Positions 46,066 to 57,834 of a DNA stretch of 64,000 nt are shown in pieces. The notes beneath the pieces were generated by a model. That model made no database searches, was not told the origin of the DNA, and saw only the letters and a list, made by a program, of their open reading frames with translations. Numbering within the stretch: the first letter of the stretch is position 1; every line of letters begins with the position of its first letter. Made by a program: the position numbers and the translations under genes. This DNA comes from Acanthosoma haemorrhoidale (lineage: Eukaryota; Arthropoda; Insecta; Hemiptera; Acanthosomatidae), in NCBI GenBank assembly GCA_930367205.1, contig OV884009.1, positions 34,729,841-34,793,840 on the forward strand, in the 5' to 3' direction.

Positions 46066-48539
46066 GATGATCATAGGGAAGCGTAGCCTGATTTACATTT
46101 CGTCCGTTGCAATGCTTTTATTCCACTTCCGCTGCAGATATAACTGATGAAGACACACGATGTTATCGAAAGCAATGAGAGCATTATTTCCAACCAAGGG
46201 AAACAGAACCTAATTGCTTGTAAGCCTTGAGAAATCTGCTCTCTTAACTTTTCGCCGCTTCTTATTAATTTAAAATCTGCTAATTGGAGAGATAAGGATC
46301 GCCGACGAGAGATTGCCAGTGGTATCCGTTGGATTTAACTATCGCCGGCTGGTAGTCGAGCCGTGACAGTTCTTCGAAGTACACTTGGGTCGGCCTCTTG
46401 CTTATTTAATGATGGCTTGATGAAAAGTTGGGAGTCCTAATTCCTCGACATATAGTGCTCCACTAATTTTACTCTTAATGATTCTAAGAACACCCAAAGA
46501 TTGTTACCCGGAATTGCTTTATTTACTATATAATTACGTTAATATGTATTAGGCATGAATGAGCTCTTAAGTCATAATTATTTGTTGCTGGGTAAGCAAG
46601 TTTTTATTTTCCAAGTAAAAGTTAATATAAGTGGCAAAAACTTAAAAAAGGATTATAGACATGGCCTAAATTGTCCATCTGTCGAGTAAGCCCTGTAGTA
46701 TGAGTGCACCCAAACCCTATACAAGGAAAATAATATATATTTATGAATATTACTGTGATAGATTGTTTAATACCTTATTTGTTTAATGATCAAAATACAC
46801 ATTAACATCGAAAGGACGTTAATAAATGGGTTCAATATTTGCTTAATTAACTAGACCAATATACCAATACCAAGGAATACCAAATGAAGTCCACTAGAAT
46901 AGATTCAGTTAACAAACAATAAAATTTCAAATACTATAATAATAATTTGTATGATAAATAACACTACCCATCATCAACCAAGGGATGCTCGTGTGTTGAT
47001 AGTATTACTTAACTTTAATTACTTATTAGTAGCTATATTATGCCTGAATAAAACGTCTACTCCGACCCGGTACCAGGACTTGTGGGAAGTCTAGGATCGG
47101 CAAGTCCGTAGGCAGTGGCGTTTCGGTGACATCCTGGTGATTAAGTATTGCAGGAAAGCGTATCTGCTAATATACCTGATAAACTATATAATGGACATCT
47201 CTTGGTAGTTCAAGGAGGACTTCCGGGACAGACTTTTCTGGTCCCAGAACATTGTCGACTGAGAGCTGCTGTAGGGAAGTACCCCTGTATTCTTCCGATA
47301 TTGTAAAGGAAGGCTCTTGCACATTGGGAAATATTATACTAGTAGACTTTAAATCAATTTATTTCCCATATTTGCATATTAAATAATAAAACAATGATAT
47401 GCTAATTAATATGCAATAAAAAAACATCTAATAATCTAATCTAATAAAAAAACAAAAGGGTAACACTATCGCTCTTGATTATGAATGAAGTCTTCATTGA
47501 ATTACATATAAATTTTAATTAAGCAAAAATATAAATAAAAATAAAATGATAATAGAAACAAGATTTCTTCATAATATAATATAAGTCCTTATGTTTGGGA
47601 AATTTATCTACGTTAGCAATATTTTGAAGTAATGAATTCTCCCTATGTTTACATTCGGTTTATGAATTTTGTGGTTATGTCTTTTAAAATATAAGTAGAC
47701 TTATCGGGAGGTTCACAGCCTTCGCTCCAAACCCCTAAATTATAAATCCTTTTATTCAAATCAATAAAACGTATTATCAAAAATATTGCAATTATAATAA
47801 AATATTTTACGCCAAAATCCACAAATAGAAGATTCATTCGATGTGAGAGAGAATTAGGTATATATATTTTTATTATTTGAACCGTTAATCGTAGGTACCA
47901 TGAGGAAACCAAACAAAAATCTAGTCATGGTTAAATTAAATTATTTTAATGATTTATATGTGAACAGAAATTATTTACAAATATATTGAAGCTATAGCGA
48001 AGGATGTACAAGTCAATAATAATATGTTTAAGTACAACATCTTTCGTAAATTTTTTTATTCGTTTATCAAAATACTACCTTACATGGGATATTCCAAAGA
48101 CAATTTTCAAACTAGGAAATATTAATGACGACGGCAGCACATTTGACACACTAAAATCCCAATTCTTACCATTTAAAAGTTCTAGACATTTATGATTAAG
48201 ATTATCTACTTCCAATATGTAATTCTGAACTCTTTTTGTATTAGACATTCACAAATAAAGTGTCATTTGTGCACTTACCCAGTGAACATGACGGTCTGGT
48301 CTCCATGTAATTCATGTTAAGTTATTCTGTTCTGAATTTCATTTTCTTAATACCATTTATATATTATATAAGTGGGCAATGTTTTATTAAAATCCAGTTT
48401 TTTTATATATTGCGTGGTAGATAGTATTATTTGTAGCCAGAATAGTGAAAATATCAAAGAAATATAGTCATAGAAGATGAGTTATGGTACAATTATAATA
48501 AAAACATATGTCTAGTTCTTCCGTGCACAATATTTTCTT
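46066..48539. other. non-coding stretch
   Basis: No gene is recognised. 46250-46440 is less AT-rich than its surroundings. 47345-47540 resembles 3235-3410. Short frames at 47649-47912 and 48004-48195 have no motif. Confidence 0.5.
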
Positions 48540-48976
48540 CGGTTGATTCCTTTTCTAAACCATCCTGAACCATCAACCTCTTTATGCAATATTCTACAGT
48601 TCAAATCCTCAGCCTACTCCCGGAACAAAAGTTCCCGTCCCTCTGACCTTTATAATCCTGCGCACAAAACTGCAACATAGGTTCTTTCCTTGCTTGGTCA
48701 ACTATTCTCTGGAATTCTCTGTCTCCTAATATCCACCATGGTTCTTCCTTACGAACCTTTGAAACCTTCCTATTTCAAGACCTCGCCATATAGACAGACG
48801 CTTCCTAGTCAGGGAACGGGTTTGGCTGGAATTTTATTTTGTTTTTACTATTGTATATTTATATTGAATGAATGAGCGAGTGAATGATGAATTGTAAATA
48901 TGGTATGAATGATAACATTTATCTTAATTACTTATTGCCTAATAAAAGGCAGATTGTAATTTTATCTTAATAAAAA
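48540..48976 (+). mobile_element. LINE 3' end, family A, with ORF2 tail
   Basis: One frame ending at the TAG at 48791-48793 reads TILWNSLSPNIHHGSSL and then LRTFETFLFQ. This is the W-N-S-L-P and FK/FE..L pattern at the C-terminus of Jockey/CR1-type LINE ORF2. It runs into the family-A 3' UTR (GAATGAGCGAGTGAATGATG, the GCCTAATAAAAGGC block, AATAAA at the end). This copy shows that family A is a LINE and fixes its orientation. Confidence 0.7.
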
Positions 48977-49090
48977 ATTGTTGTTGAAGACTATTGTATA
49001 TTTAGTTTATATGTTACTTTATTTTTATATTTATTTAATGGTTTCATTTAAAGCTTATTATATTATATAAACTTGTTTTTTGTGTTTGTA

Positions 49091-49969
49091 AAGGGTGTCC
49101 CAGAATTAACGCAAGATTTGATTTAAATAGAAAACACAGTTTTTAGTATTTTTGTTGTTATTTTTTTATTGAATTATAAAGTAAATAGGATAGAGTTATT
49201 TATGGAATAACACATCGGGCAAATGGCCTCCACGACTTTGCTGGCACATACGCACTCTTTTGTAAAAATTTTCCATGACCATTTGGCATAAATGTGGTTG
49301 AATTTCGTTGATGCAGCGTTGAATTTCCTCGTTTAATGGACGGGTGGATGTGGGCTTGTTGGCATACACCTTTGACTTCAAATAACCCCATAACAAGAAA
49401 TCTAAAGGAGTTAAATCACACAATCGAGGGGGCCAATTCTAATCACCGAAACAAGAGAGTACACGACCTGGCAATGTCTCATGCAGTATTTGAATTGTTT
49501 CATGGGCTGTATGGCATGTGGCACCATCTTGTTGAAACCACATATTGACCACATCAATATCATCCAATTTCGGCACAAAGAACTGTGTTTATGATGCTGA
49601 ATTGATGTTCCTGGATTTTCAACAACACTCTCACGCACTGCTTCGATATGGCATTTGAACGGCTTGCAGAGTGCTTAATGTCTCCAACTGATCCATTCTC
49701 CCTAAATTTTTCAAAAATCTCTTCACAGTTGATGAAGTCAAAACACTATTCCGACCATATTTTGTATGGAATTTTCGAACTACGGCCGCCAAACTTTTAT
49801 TATTTTTGAGAAAATGTTCAACAATAAAGACACGTTGTTCTATCGTGTAACGCTCCATTTTTACTAACCCTAAACTGGCAGCTGTCAAATTGTTTTTTTT
49901 AGGGTTGCCATCACTTTACTGCACGAATGGTGGCAAATTCAAATCTTGCGTTAAATCTGGGACACCCTT
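49091..49969 (-). mobile_element. internally deleted Tc1/mariner-superfamily element, DUF4817 type
   Basis: The ends AAGGGTGTCCCAGAATTAAC (left) and AAGGGTGTCCCAGATTTAAC (reverse complement of right) continue into GCAAGATTTGA and differ at one position in the first 31. TA dinucleotides flank both ends (49089-49090 and 49970-49971), the standard duplication of this superfamily. The 879-bp size is well below that of a full element, and the missing part is the middle of the transposase gene. The terminal repeats look intact, so it could in principle be moved by a related transposase. Confidence 0.88.
49196..49858 (-). pseudogene. DUF4817-type transposase, internally deleted
   Basis: A start codon lies at 49856-49858. 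The N-terminal helix-turn-helix part reads ERYTIEQRVFIVEHFLKNN and then SLAAVVRKFHTKYGR, which I recognise as DUF4817. After a frameshift the linker ENPGTSIQHH appears. It then jumps directly to the second catalytic motif WFQQDGATCHTAH (Asp codon at 49526-49528) and, in the original frame, CDLTPLDFLLWGYLKSKVY with the third catalytic Asp. The first catalytic Asp region is deleted and at least one stop lies near the last junction (about 49430). The protein is non-functional. Homologues are common in insect genomes. Confidence 0.85.
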
Positions 49970-52900
49970 TATATGGATCCATCTATGAGTTTTATTCTAA
50001 ATGCAGTTAAATAATTTTATTTTATTATTATTACTTTTTTTTCTTACATTGGTTCATACTTTAGTTTACATCGTCATTTTTTTATTATGTAATAGTTCTT
50101 TTTATTTTCCAGGTATAAGATTGACATCTGAACATTATTGTTATTCATAGGGGCCTCAGTCCCGGAAAATATTTGTGCTTTGTTCTATTCTATATATCCA
50201 TTAATAATAAAAAGATCTACCATATGTCACTAGACTGATCTATTTACTGAGAGCATTAAACCTAGAAAAGTAAACTAGAAAGAACATAATACCTGTGTGT
50301 GACACGAAGACACGAAGGAGCGGGCTGATTTTCTAGCAGGGTGCAGTCTAATTTTACACTAAAATAAGCTTTTAATTATAAAAAAAACTATCTAAATACG
50401 TTGGCGTTGCCATGGAAACGCTATGCATGAAATTCTTACTTCTAGATGTGTACTGTCCTGGCACAATGGTACCTGTTTATAATGAACATAATATACTACT
50501 ACAACGATATGTCTCGATTATAACCATAGTATGAAATTAAATCTCTCTATTATATACATAATATGACAACGATATCTTGAAACTATATAATAAGGTAACG
50601 GTATTTCTATATTATAAACATAGCATGGCAATGGAAACTGTATAGTCTAAGCATAGTGTGACAACGAGACCCCTATATTTTATACACTGTAGTCAGAAAT
50701 CTATCTAAGTATACCAACAATATATATCAATATTACCTATAACAATATTATCTATTATAAATATAATATGACAACGAAATCTTTGTAATATAAACCTATG
50801 CCATTGATATCTCTCTGTCAAAAACCTATTAAGTCAATGGTATCTATTGTAAAGTATGACAACGAGACCTTACAGTATTATCAACATTGTGGCATATAAG
50901 TTCAGTCAGAAATCTTCTCTATTACAAACATTATATGACAACGGTGTCTCTATGACTTTTTATTTGGCTATCCTTCCGTTATTTTTCATTCAAATGTAAT
51001 TTTTTTTTAAATGTTTTCCTGCAAACATAAATTCATACTTATCCTCTAGTTCATGGGACTCCGTTATGAAGTCTGAGGTATATCAACTGTCTTGAACCAA
51101 TGTTTTCATAAACTAATTATTGTCAGTTAACAATCCTACTAGGGCAATGTCACATCCTCCGAAGTTTTCAAAGACATACCGACGGGAAATCAGAATTTCC
51201 CGGGTTCCAAGTTTTTTTTTCCGATACTGTCAATTTTTATTCTCTTTTACCAATTATAGTACCAATGTTGGCATTCGGAACGGCTGCACTGGACTGTGTT
51301 CACTATTTTTACCACTCTAACCCATAATTACTCTCATTAGACTAACTAAAGTTTATAATTTTAGAACCACCTTGACATAAGGTTAAATCTTTGGAAGGAA
51401 TTTCCAAAAAAAATATTTTTCAGTTCACTTCCCTTTTGAGAAGTTCTGCTGCAGAAATGTGGCCGGATTTTGAACCACTTAGCCGTTCCCTGTACTGCGA
51501 AGAGAGGGCACTCTCTCAGCACCACTTGCCAGTAACATTTTTTTTTTAAGGAAAATGACTGGTCAGGCTTCACTGTGCGAGCTTGTATTTATTGCTCAAT
51601 AAAAAAGTTTAACTTAGCCGTCTTCGCTGGAGAAGTTGCCAAACAATCATTATTAAAGTACATTCTTCAACGTGAATTCATGCTTGCCTTAGCAGCCGCG
51701 AAGTTTATTTTTACTAAAACAATTAGTTTTGTCTGTATAGTTATCTTGATCATAGAGTACTTTCAACAATTTAAAAAAAATGAAAATAAGTAAATTATTG
51801 GCATAAAATCCCTAAATTCGTTTTGTTGGCTCTCAACACTATTTTTTAATGTATTTGAAATTAATTTAAATTGCCATATTTTAAGTGTCAATAAATACAA
51901 GAAAGGTTATAGAAGTTTATTAACTTAAATTGCTTCTGATATGGGACTTCAGAAATGTTAAAGCTAAACGTAACTGCCGTTTGTGCTTTTCAGCCATAAA
52001 CTTATCAGCATATCAGAGTATCCAATTAAATATACCCCTTGATTTAATATGTTTTGGGGTTAAATATACTATAACATGTAAAGCCATTAAAACTATCGTT
52101 ATCATTGTGCTTTACAATTTTTTCGTTGTATATAGAGGGATCACATTTTGCTTGAAGAAGTTTCTTGATAGCCCAGAGATGCTACAAAGGGCAAGTTATT
52201 AATTGATTTTAGTTCCCATTATCATATTAGATAGGGTATTTAGTTAAAAAAATCAAGATTGATAATGTGTAGTGTCTGTTGAGGCTTCGCGGGCTAAAAT
52301 TGCAAAAAGGCCTTAAAACTATTAATAAAATAGGTTTCACGGTCATAACGAAATCCTCAATCGTGTGGTGCATAACATTTGACTTGAATTTTTAATGATT
52401 ATTATCTTTAGAAACCTTTTATTTGAAAAATTACAATTTCGTTACGAAGCATTAATAATTGCGATTTAAGAGCTCATTCATAACTTATGCACAATGCCAC
52501 TCAATCAATATGTACATGCCCAAGAGACACCCCCCCCCCCGTGAAACTGGTGGAGAAGTGGAGGACAACACCTCATTCATCGACCGTTTCGGTATATTGC
52601 GAAAACCAGATTGAGGGAAAGAGAGCTACAGACGATCAGGTAGATTATGAAGGGGTGGGGTGGAATAGTTAAAAGGAAAACAAATGACAAAAACGATTTA
52701 TGACGTTGTTATTGCCTTCACTAACGAACTGTTGTAGCTGCACATAAACGCTCCGCTGTAATTATTCCTTTGCTTATTTCGAATTATTGTCCATCATGTA
52801 TTAAAATCCTTTAAGAAAATTGTTCGGGTTTTCCCATAGGCACACCATTAAGTCGCCAGCTCTCTATATTCAGCCGTATTAAGGTGGGAATATTATCAAG

Positions 52901-53174
52901 GTTTAATTCATCCTTGTTTCAATTATAAAAGTTAAAAACTATTTCGTTTGATCATCAAAAGTATTACGATCTGATAGGAAATAGATGGTTATTAAGTCAT
53001 TCCATCTAATTCTTAAGTGTTCAGTCGGTCCCATTAGCTCGCCGCCTGATCACAATCTCTCTTCCAACGTTCACTCGATAACCACACTTATTCCCTTTTA
53101 CTGTGTACCCTTTTCAAATGCTATCATTTCTATTTAGTCTCTCATTCTTGTGGTGCGTCTTGATGTGTTACCAG
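49970..53174. other. AT-rich non-coding stretch
   Basis: Contains the degenerate tandem repeat at 50450-50960 and a C run at 52530-52540. Small frames at 51575-51793 and 51930-52202 lack motifs. 52780-53170 is less AT-rich and unassigned. Confidence 0.5.
50450..50960. repeat. degenerate tandem repeat, ~45-bp unit
   Basis: Units containing (A)TATGACAACGA followed by TCTCTAT.TTATAAACATA recur about eight to ten times with heavy divergence and deletions. No coding potential is visible. Confidence 0.6.
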
Positions 53175-53590
53175 TCATTTTCAGTTCTTCAAAACGTTAT
53201 CAGTAATGTATGAACTATCTTGAGACTATATGTCGTTTAGAATCCTTCATGAGACGTTATCAATAATGTATGATCTATCTTGAGAGTTTATCTGTCATCT
53301 AGGATTCTTCATGAGGCATTATCGGTAATGTATGATCAATCTTGAGACTTTATCTCTCATGTAAGATTCTTCATGAGACGTTATCAGTAATGTATGATCT
53401 ATCTTGAGACTATATGTCATTTAGAATTCTTCATGAGGCGTTATCAGTAATGTATGATCTATCTTGAGACTTTATATGTCATTTATAATTTTCTTCATGA
53501 GACGTTATCAGTAATGTATGATCTATCTTGATACTTTACATGTCATGTAGGATTCTTCATGAAGCTTTTTCAGTAATGAGATGTTATGTG
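53175..53590. repeat. minisatellite array, left part
   Basis: At least six units of about 60-64 bases: CGTTATCAGTAATGTATGAT, CTATCTTGAGACTTTAT, a GTCATnTAG segment and ATTCTTCATGAGA. Units are 80-95 percent alike by eye. The array stops about 55 bases before the copia-like element. A related, more degenerate array resumes at 56200. Confidence 0.9.
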
Positions 53591-53829
53591 TCACGATATA
53601 TTGCTTCTCACATGCCACCGTTCTTGGGTTCTTGTGGGGTACTATTGTTGGAATGTAATCAAGTGAAAACACATAATGCATTTTTTTGCGCGATGCTCAA
53701 ACATTGAACGAATCAAAGAGAACACACACAACATGTGGTGAGGATAAAAACAACATAACCTTCCTCCTAAACGCAGTGTTGCCAGAATTTATTTTAAAAT
53801 CTCTCTATTTGATGATCCCCTGATTGCCA

Positions 53830-54190
53830 ATCGCAGTTGATGAACTTCTCTCGATTCAAAGCATTGGTGACAGAGTCATTATTAGGGATGCATTTTGAGT
53901 TCAATCAGTTTGAAATTAATCTTCTTACGAAGGAAATGATGTCGCTGTGTTTTTTTCTTTATTAATGACACCATTTATAGCTAAATTTTCCACTCCCTGA
54001 ATGTCATCATGGATTAATGTAGGGGTCCACATGATACACACTCGATTTCCTGAGCGAGTCCTTATAACCACAATGCGTCCCGTGTTGTAGCAGACATGTA
54101 TTCTGCTTCGATTATCGGCAATGCCACAGTTGGTGGTTTTTTCGTTCCCCTAGAAACAGCTCCGTTACATTTGGTAAAAATGTAGCCAGT
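53830..54190 (-). pseudogene. copia-like RNase H and Pol C-terminus
   Basis: Reading down from 54190, TGYIFTKCNGAVSRGTKK, then PTVALPIIEAEYMSATTRDA followed by LWL and a stop. This is the Ty1/copia RNase H signature (the usual TEAEY is here IEAEY). Further on, in another frame, HHFLRKKINFKLIELK corresponds to the conserved stretch after the RNase H, and ALNREKFINC lies near the Pol end. Several stops and frame changes make it a dead relic. Confidence 0.8.
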
Positions 54191-55065
54191 CAAAGATCGC
54201 ATTTCGTTATAATCACTAGTCATAAGCCAACATTTAGGGATGGTTTAGAGCCATCATGAAATGACTTCAGAAGCTAGCTTTCTCATCTTTTTGTAGTCTT
54301 TTCTTGAAGAACTTGATTCATATTTGTCGTCTTTAGATTTGCTGCTGTAAAATGAATAATCTTTTTTTGATTACATACTAAGGGAACAGCCATTGTATAA
54401 ATCTCCTTTTGAGTGTCTTTTATCATCTTCATCTTCTACTTTTACACCCACACTGTTTGAATTTCTAACTTTAGAAGAGCTGCTATGAGTTTTTTTTTAA
54501 ATCTCTTCATTCATCACTGCTTCTATTCTGAACAATATTTTCAGATTTTGTATAACTTCTGGATTCGATCATGATCATCGTCAGCTGCACCGTTTCAGCG
54601 ACAATTACTTCATTGGTTTCCTTCTTGGCATCTGGATTCGTACTTCCCATGCCCTCTGTCTTGATAGTTCTCACTCGAAGGAATTCTTTGTTCAATACCT
54701 ATGACTTTCATTAGAATCCACAGGAGCAGCTTGTGCTTGTTGATCATCAAACAGACCTAATGAAACACATGGTTATACATTTTCACTATGGGTTTCATAA
54801 CTGAAGCTGACTATTTTATTATTATCTGTCGCATTCTAACTTCAGAAATTCCCGTCATAAAAATTGTCCGCTAGAATGTTCGATGATTGGCTTGTTCCCC
54901 TCTTTTGCGAATCCAGTAAAAGTCCAAGATAGTTGAGGCAAGAAATATCACTCTTATCAACAGTATCCATTGAAAATTCAAGCAGAGAAACATTTTTACT
55001 TCACAAATCTTTATGGACATGAACATATTTCGCATGTCTAATCAATAAATCTTGGCATGACTTCT
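54191..55065 (-). other. unrecognisable middle of the copia-like element
   Basis: Expected to hold the end of Gag, protease, integrase and RT, but at ~870 bases it is far too short for them and no catalytic motif is readable. The frame at 54507-54695 is charged and low-complexity with no match that I know. Large deletions are inferred. Confidence 0.45.
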
Positions 55066-55152
55066 TAAACTTGTTCGGTACCTTCAACGTAATCCCATAA
55101 ACCCTGGTCTTCTAAATACTTTTGAGCAGTGAACTTCCAGATGTAATAGTTC
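55066..55152 (-). pseudogene. copia-like Gag N-terminal fragment, minus copy
   Basis: The frame reads NYYIWKFTAQKYLEDQGLWD and then YVEGTEQV before a TAA. This is the W-K-F...L-W-D-x-V-E-G signature near the N-terminus of copia-type Gag proteins. The sequence continues in another frame to about 54990 (KSCQDLLIRHAKY). The TAA at the frame change is shared with the inverted copy. Confidence 0.75.
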
Positions 55153-55212
55153 TAACTCCTCCTGAGCTTTTCACAGGGAGTTGAAGCGACATTATTGTTC
55201 GATAAAAACATT

Positions 55213-55258
55213 AAAGTATTTAGAATATCAGGATTTATGGGAGTACGATGAAGGTAGC
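55213..55258 (+). pseudogene. copia-like Gag fragment, inverted copy, left half
   Basis: KYLEYQDLWEYDEGS on the plus strand is homologous to KYLEDQGLWDYVEGT of the minus-strand copy. It begins within ~60 bases of the minus copy's upstream side, giving a head-to-head arrangement, and is cut by the solo LTR at 55259. Confidence 0.7.
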
Positions 55259-55918
55259 TGTAGCGATCGCTGACTACATAAGATAAATCACCCTATACTC
55301 TATTGCATATTTATTGTAAGCAAAAGTAAAATAACATGAACTAAATGTATTATAAACAAATATAAATCATTGTAAATGTGTTAAGCAATAAAAAACGGCG
55401 GAAGCCAAGTCACACGATAAAGGTCAGCCAGGTACCCACCGGGCCTAAGAGCCATTTGCGCGAGGGTACCACAGGTCTTAAACATAACAATCCTTTTGGG
55501 CCCTCTCTACCTCCAGGGCTTGTCCCCTGGCTGGGTAATAAGGCGGCGGTCACGTTCCTCGCCACAGGTGTGCGCCGGCTTAGACCCTTGCAGCCTCCCA
55601 GCAGGCAAGGGGAGAGGATATTTAAGGCAGGGCTCCTGGCCCTGTTAATCAGTCTCCTCGCGAGTCCCTCGCAACCTTTACTCGGTGACGCTTGCTTTGT
55701 TTCCGCTTGAACTCTTGAACTTGAAAACTTGACTAATTCTTTATGAAACCTCTGTACCTCTTCTCTTGAACATAGTGCATTGTAGAGGCACATACCTATC
55801 ATAAATGGAGTCAGATAGTAACGCCGTCATGGAACGATTGTCCACGTTATAAACTCGAACAATCCGCACTTGTCACCAGGGCTAGGGTGATCAGGCAACC
55901 CCTAGTGACGACCCGACA
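55259..55918 (-). mobile_element. solo LTR, family S, copy 2
   Basis: On the minus strand it begins TGTCGGGTCGTCAC and ends GATCGCTACA, like 35103-36034, but is 660 rather than 932 bp because the middle differs. The flanks GTAGC (55254-55258) and GCAGC (55919-55923) are a 5-bp duplication with one difference. The intact homologous site in the minus Gag copy (GAAGGTACCGAACAAG) shows the empty site. The GC-rich frames at 55378-55802 are LTR by-products. Confidence 0.85.
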
Positions 55919-55985
55919 GCAGCGAACAAGTATAAAAAGTCATGCCAAGATTTATTGATCAGACTTGCGAAACATTAAAAACATA
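55919..55985 (+). pseudogene. copia-like Gag fragment, inverted copy, right half
   Basis: AGCGAACAAGTATAAAAAGT and the following CATGCCAAGATTTATTGAT continue the Gag interrupted at 55258. They match the reverse complement of about 55008-55068, including the TAA after GAACAAGTn. Confidence 0.75.
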
Positions 55986-56199
55986 AATAATCACAACAGA
56001 CTTTTTTTTTAAACGTGGCGAGGCCTATAACCTGTTTAATGTAATAAAGAAAAAACACTGTATAATAACAAAAAATACATTGATTGACAACTGAGAGAAC
56101 ACAAACACATATGTGGCTGTGTTAAAAACATAACAACACAACCTTGTAGACCCTTTCTCCTGGACGCAGTGTTGTGGTGACGCTCGTATCATCGAATAT

Positions 56200-56765
56200 T
56201 TCAAAAAGTTATCAGCAATTTGCGACGTATTATAAACGGTTTTCAGTCATGGTTGAGGTATTATAAAATGTTATCAATAATATTTCGTGTATTATGAGGT
56301 TTTATTAGTCATGTGTGATGTATTATGAAGCGTCATCAAGCCATGTGTGAAGTATCAAGAAACCTTATGAGTTAAAAATGACGTATTATAAAGCACATTC
56401 AATCAAAGGCATTACAAACCGTTATCAGTAAGAGTTGAGGCATTTCAGTCATGCTTGATGTTTCATAAGGCATTATCAGTCATGTGCGGTGTATCAAGAA
56501 GCAATAACAGTCATATGTGAAGTATCAGTAAGTGTGGTTTATCATAAGGCGTTATCAGTGGAATTTGGTGCATTATAAAGCACTTGCAATCATAGGTAAT
56601 GCATTACCAACCGTTAACAGCGAGGGTATTATAAGGCATTATCAGCCATGTTCAATGATTTATGAGGCCTTATCAATCAGATGTATGTGGTGTGTATGAA
56701 GCGTCATGAGCTAAGTGCAACGTAGCATGATGTGTTTTCAATCATGTATTGTGTATCACATGAAT
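56200..56765. repeat. minisatellite array, right part (degenerate)
   Basis: About 16 poorly conserved units of roughly 30-35 bases built on GTTATCAGTCATGTGTGATG followed by TATTATAAGGC. The GTTATCAGTnATGT core is the same as in the left array at 53175-53590, so both are probably parts of one ancestral array. Confidence 0.75.
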
Positions 56766-56788
56766 AAGAACTAGTTGGTTACGTTGAA

Positions 56789-57301
56789 TTAGCTATTTAT
56801 GCGTTCACTGTTGTATTTATTAAAAAAAGTCCCAGCTGTGTCAAATAATGCATCTTCTAATTGATAACCTTCCAATATTGTGAAATGAGGTCTTAATGCT
56901 TTGATTTCCATCAGGGATGTCCCATCTGCCTGTTGACTAAGCCCTGTCAAAGCCACAAACCCTTCTAACCGATAAGGACATGTCTCACCGATTGATGCAC
57001 AGGCGGAACCCCACCTGATAACTTGATTGTCAGCGCTGCTTCGCCGGGACATGTTTGATGAGGTCACTTGGTAGGATGACTTCCCAATTTGTCATTAATT
57101 GATTTCAGAAATGACTGATTATTCCTTCTGTTCATTATTTGACGGTCGGGGTTTGATTAATTTCATCTTCTGATTTTCGGTTACCTGAGGCATAGTCGAT
57201 TGGAAGTAGACATTTATTACTCTTGAATCATTTATAATTGACTGATTTATTTTTATTGTGCTATTGTTACCTTGAGGACCTCTATTATTTACAATTCTCA
57301 A
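56789..57301 (-). pseudogene. unidentified decayed coding stretch
   Basis: One minus-strand frame runs from just after a TAA near 57302 to the TAA at 56789 with only two stops, at about 57119 and 57095, giving roughly 60 and 86 open codons. The only well-placed ATG is at 57052. The downstream part has balanced, protein-like composition (ADNQVIRWGSACASIGETCP, then a YRLEGFVALTGLSQQADG segment). I do not recognise the family, and there are no obvious membrane segments or signal peptide. It may be a host exon remnant, a transposon protein or an old viral insertion. Confidence 0.35.
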
Positions 57302-57834
57302 AAATTAACAGCTTCTCTGCTCATCGGGCAGGTCGCGTACAGTATTCACGAAAGTTTGGCTAAAGAGAATCCATATAGGTAAGTTGTTATTATAAACGTT
57401 ATTAACTTGGTAAAAACCTACAAAAATGAACTGTTTTTTCTTTAGGAAATAATTATCGTAGAGGACTTAGAATAAGGTACAATAGAAAGCAAATTTAAAC
57501 ATATATATATTTATTTATTTATTTAAGTACCCTATGAATAACAGTAATGTCCAGACTACAAATTCATATCTGCCAAGTAAAAGGAATACAAAGGAACACA
57601 TGCCACAACTAAATTTGTTAATGCACTCAATTTATTTGAATCGTTAAATTCATTATTTACCCAATTGAAGTAAATTTATATTAAACGTAGCTGAATAAAT
57701 ACATGACATGACACCTCATGAAAATGTAGGGCTGTTTTGTAACAAAATGTGAAATGGTTTTGCTTTTGATTGTTTTTTTCATATCCCCTTGTTAGTAAAA
57801 TTATAGAATTCTATAAGTACATATATATAATCAG
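57302..57834. other. AT-rich non-coding stretch
   Basis: Nothing recognisable apart from an AT-rich (TTTA)n-like patch at 57508-57530. Confidence 0.5.

Larger units (their letters stand above)
53645..56180 (-). mobile_element. decayed Ty1/copia-like element, rearranged
   Basis: 53710-53795 and 56090-56170 are diverged direct copies (GAGAACACA, the ACATGTGG/ATATGTGG block, then CTCCTnnACGCAGTGTTG) and probably are LTR remains. A TGTTGGAATG motif at 53645 looks like a copia LTR tip. Between them, on the minus strand, are a Gag fragment, a degraded middle and an RNase H to Pol C-terminus. An inverted second Gag fragment, split by a solo LTR, lies between 55213 and 55985. RT motifs are not recognisable. 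Confidence 0.7.

Noticed and set aside
53175..53590. CRISPR-like array
   Set aside because: Regular 60-64-bp units are tandem copies without unique spacers, and the genome is eukaryotic.
55378..55802. GC-rich frames of 110 and 130 codons on both strands
   Set aside because: They lie wholly inside the family-S solo LTR, overlap each other antisense and resemble no protein.
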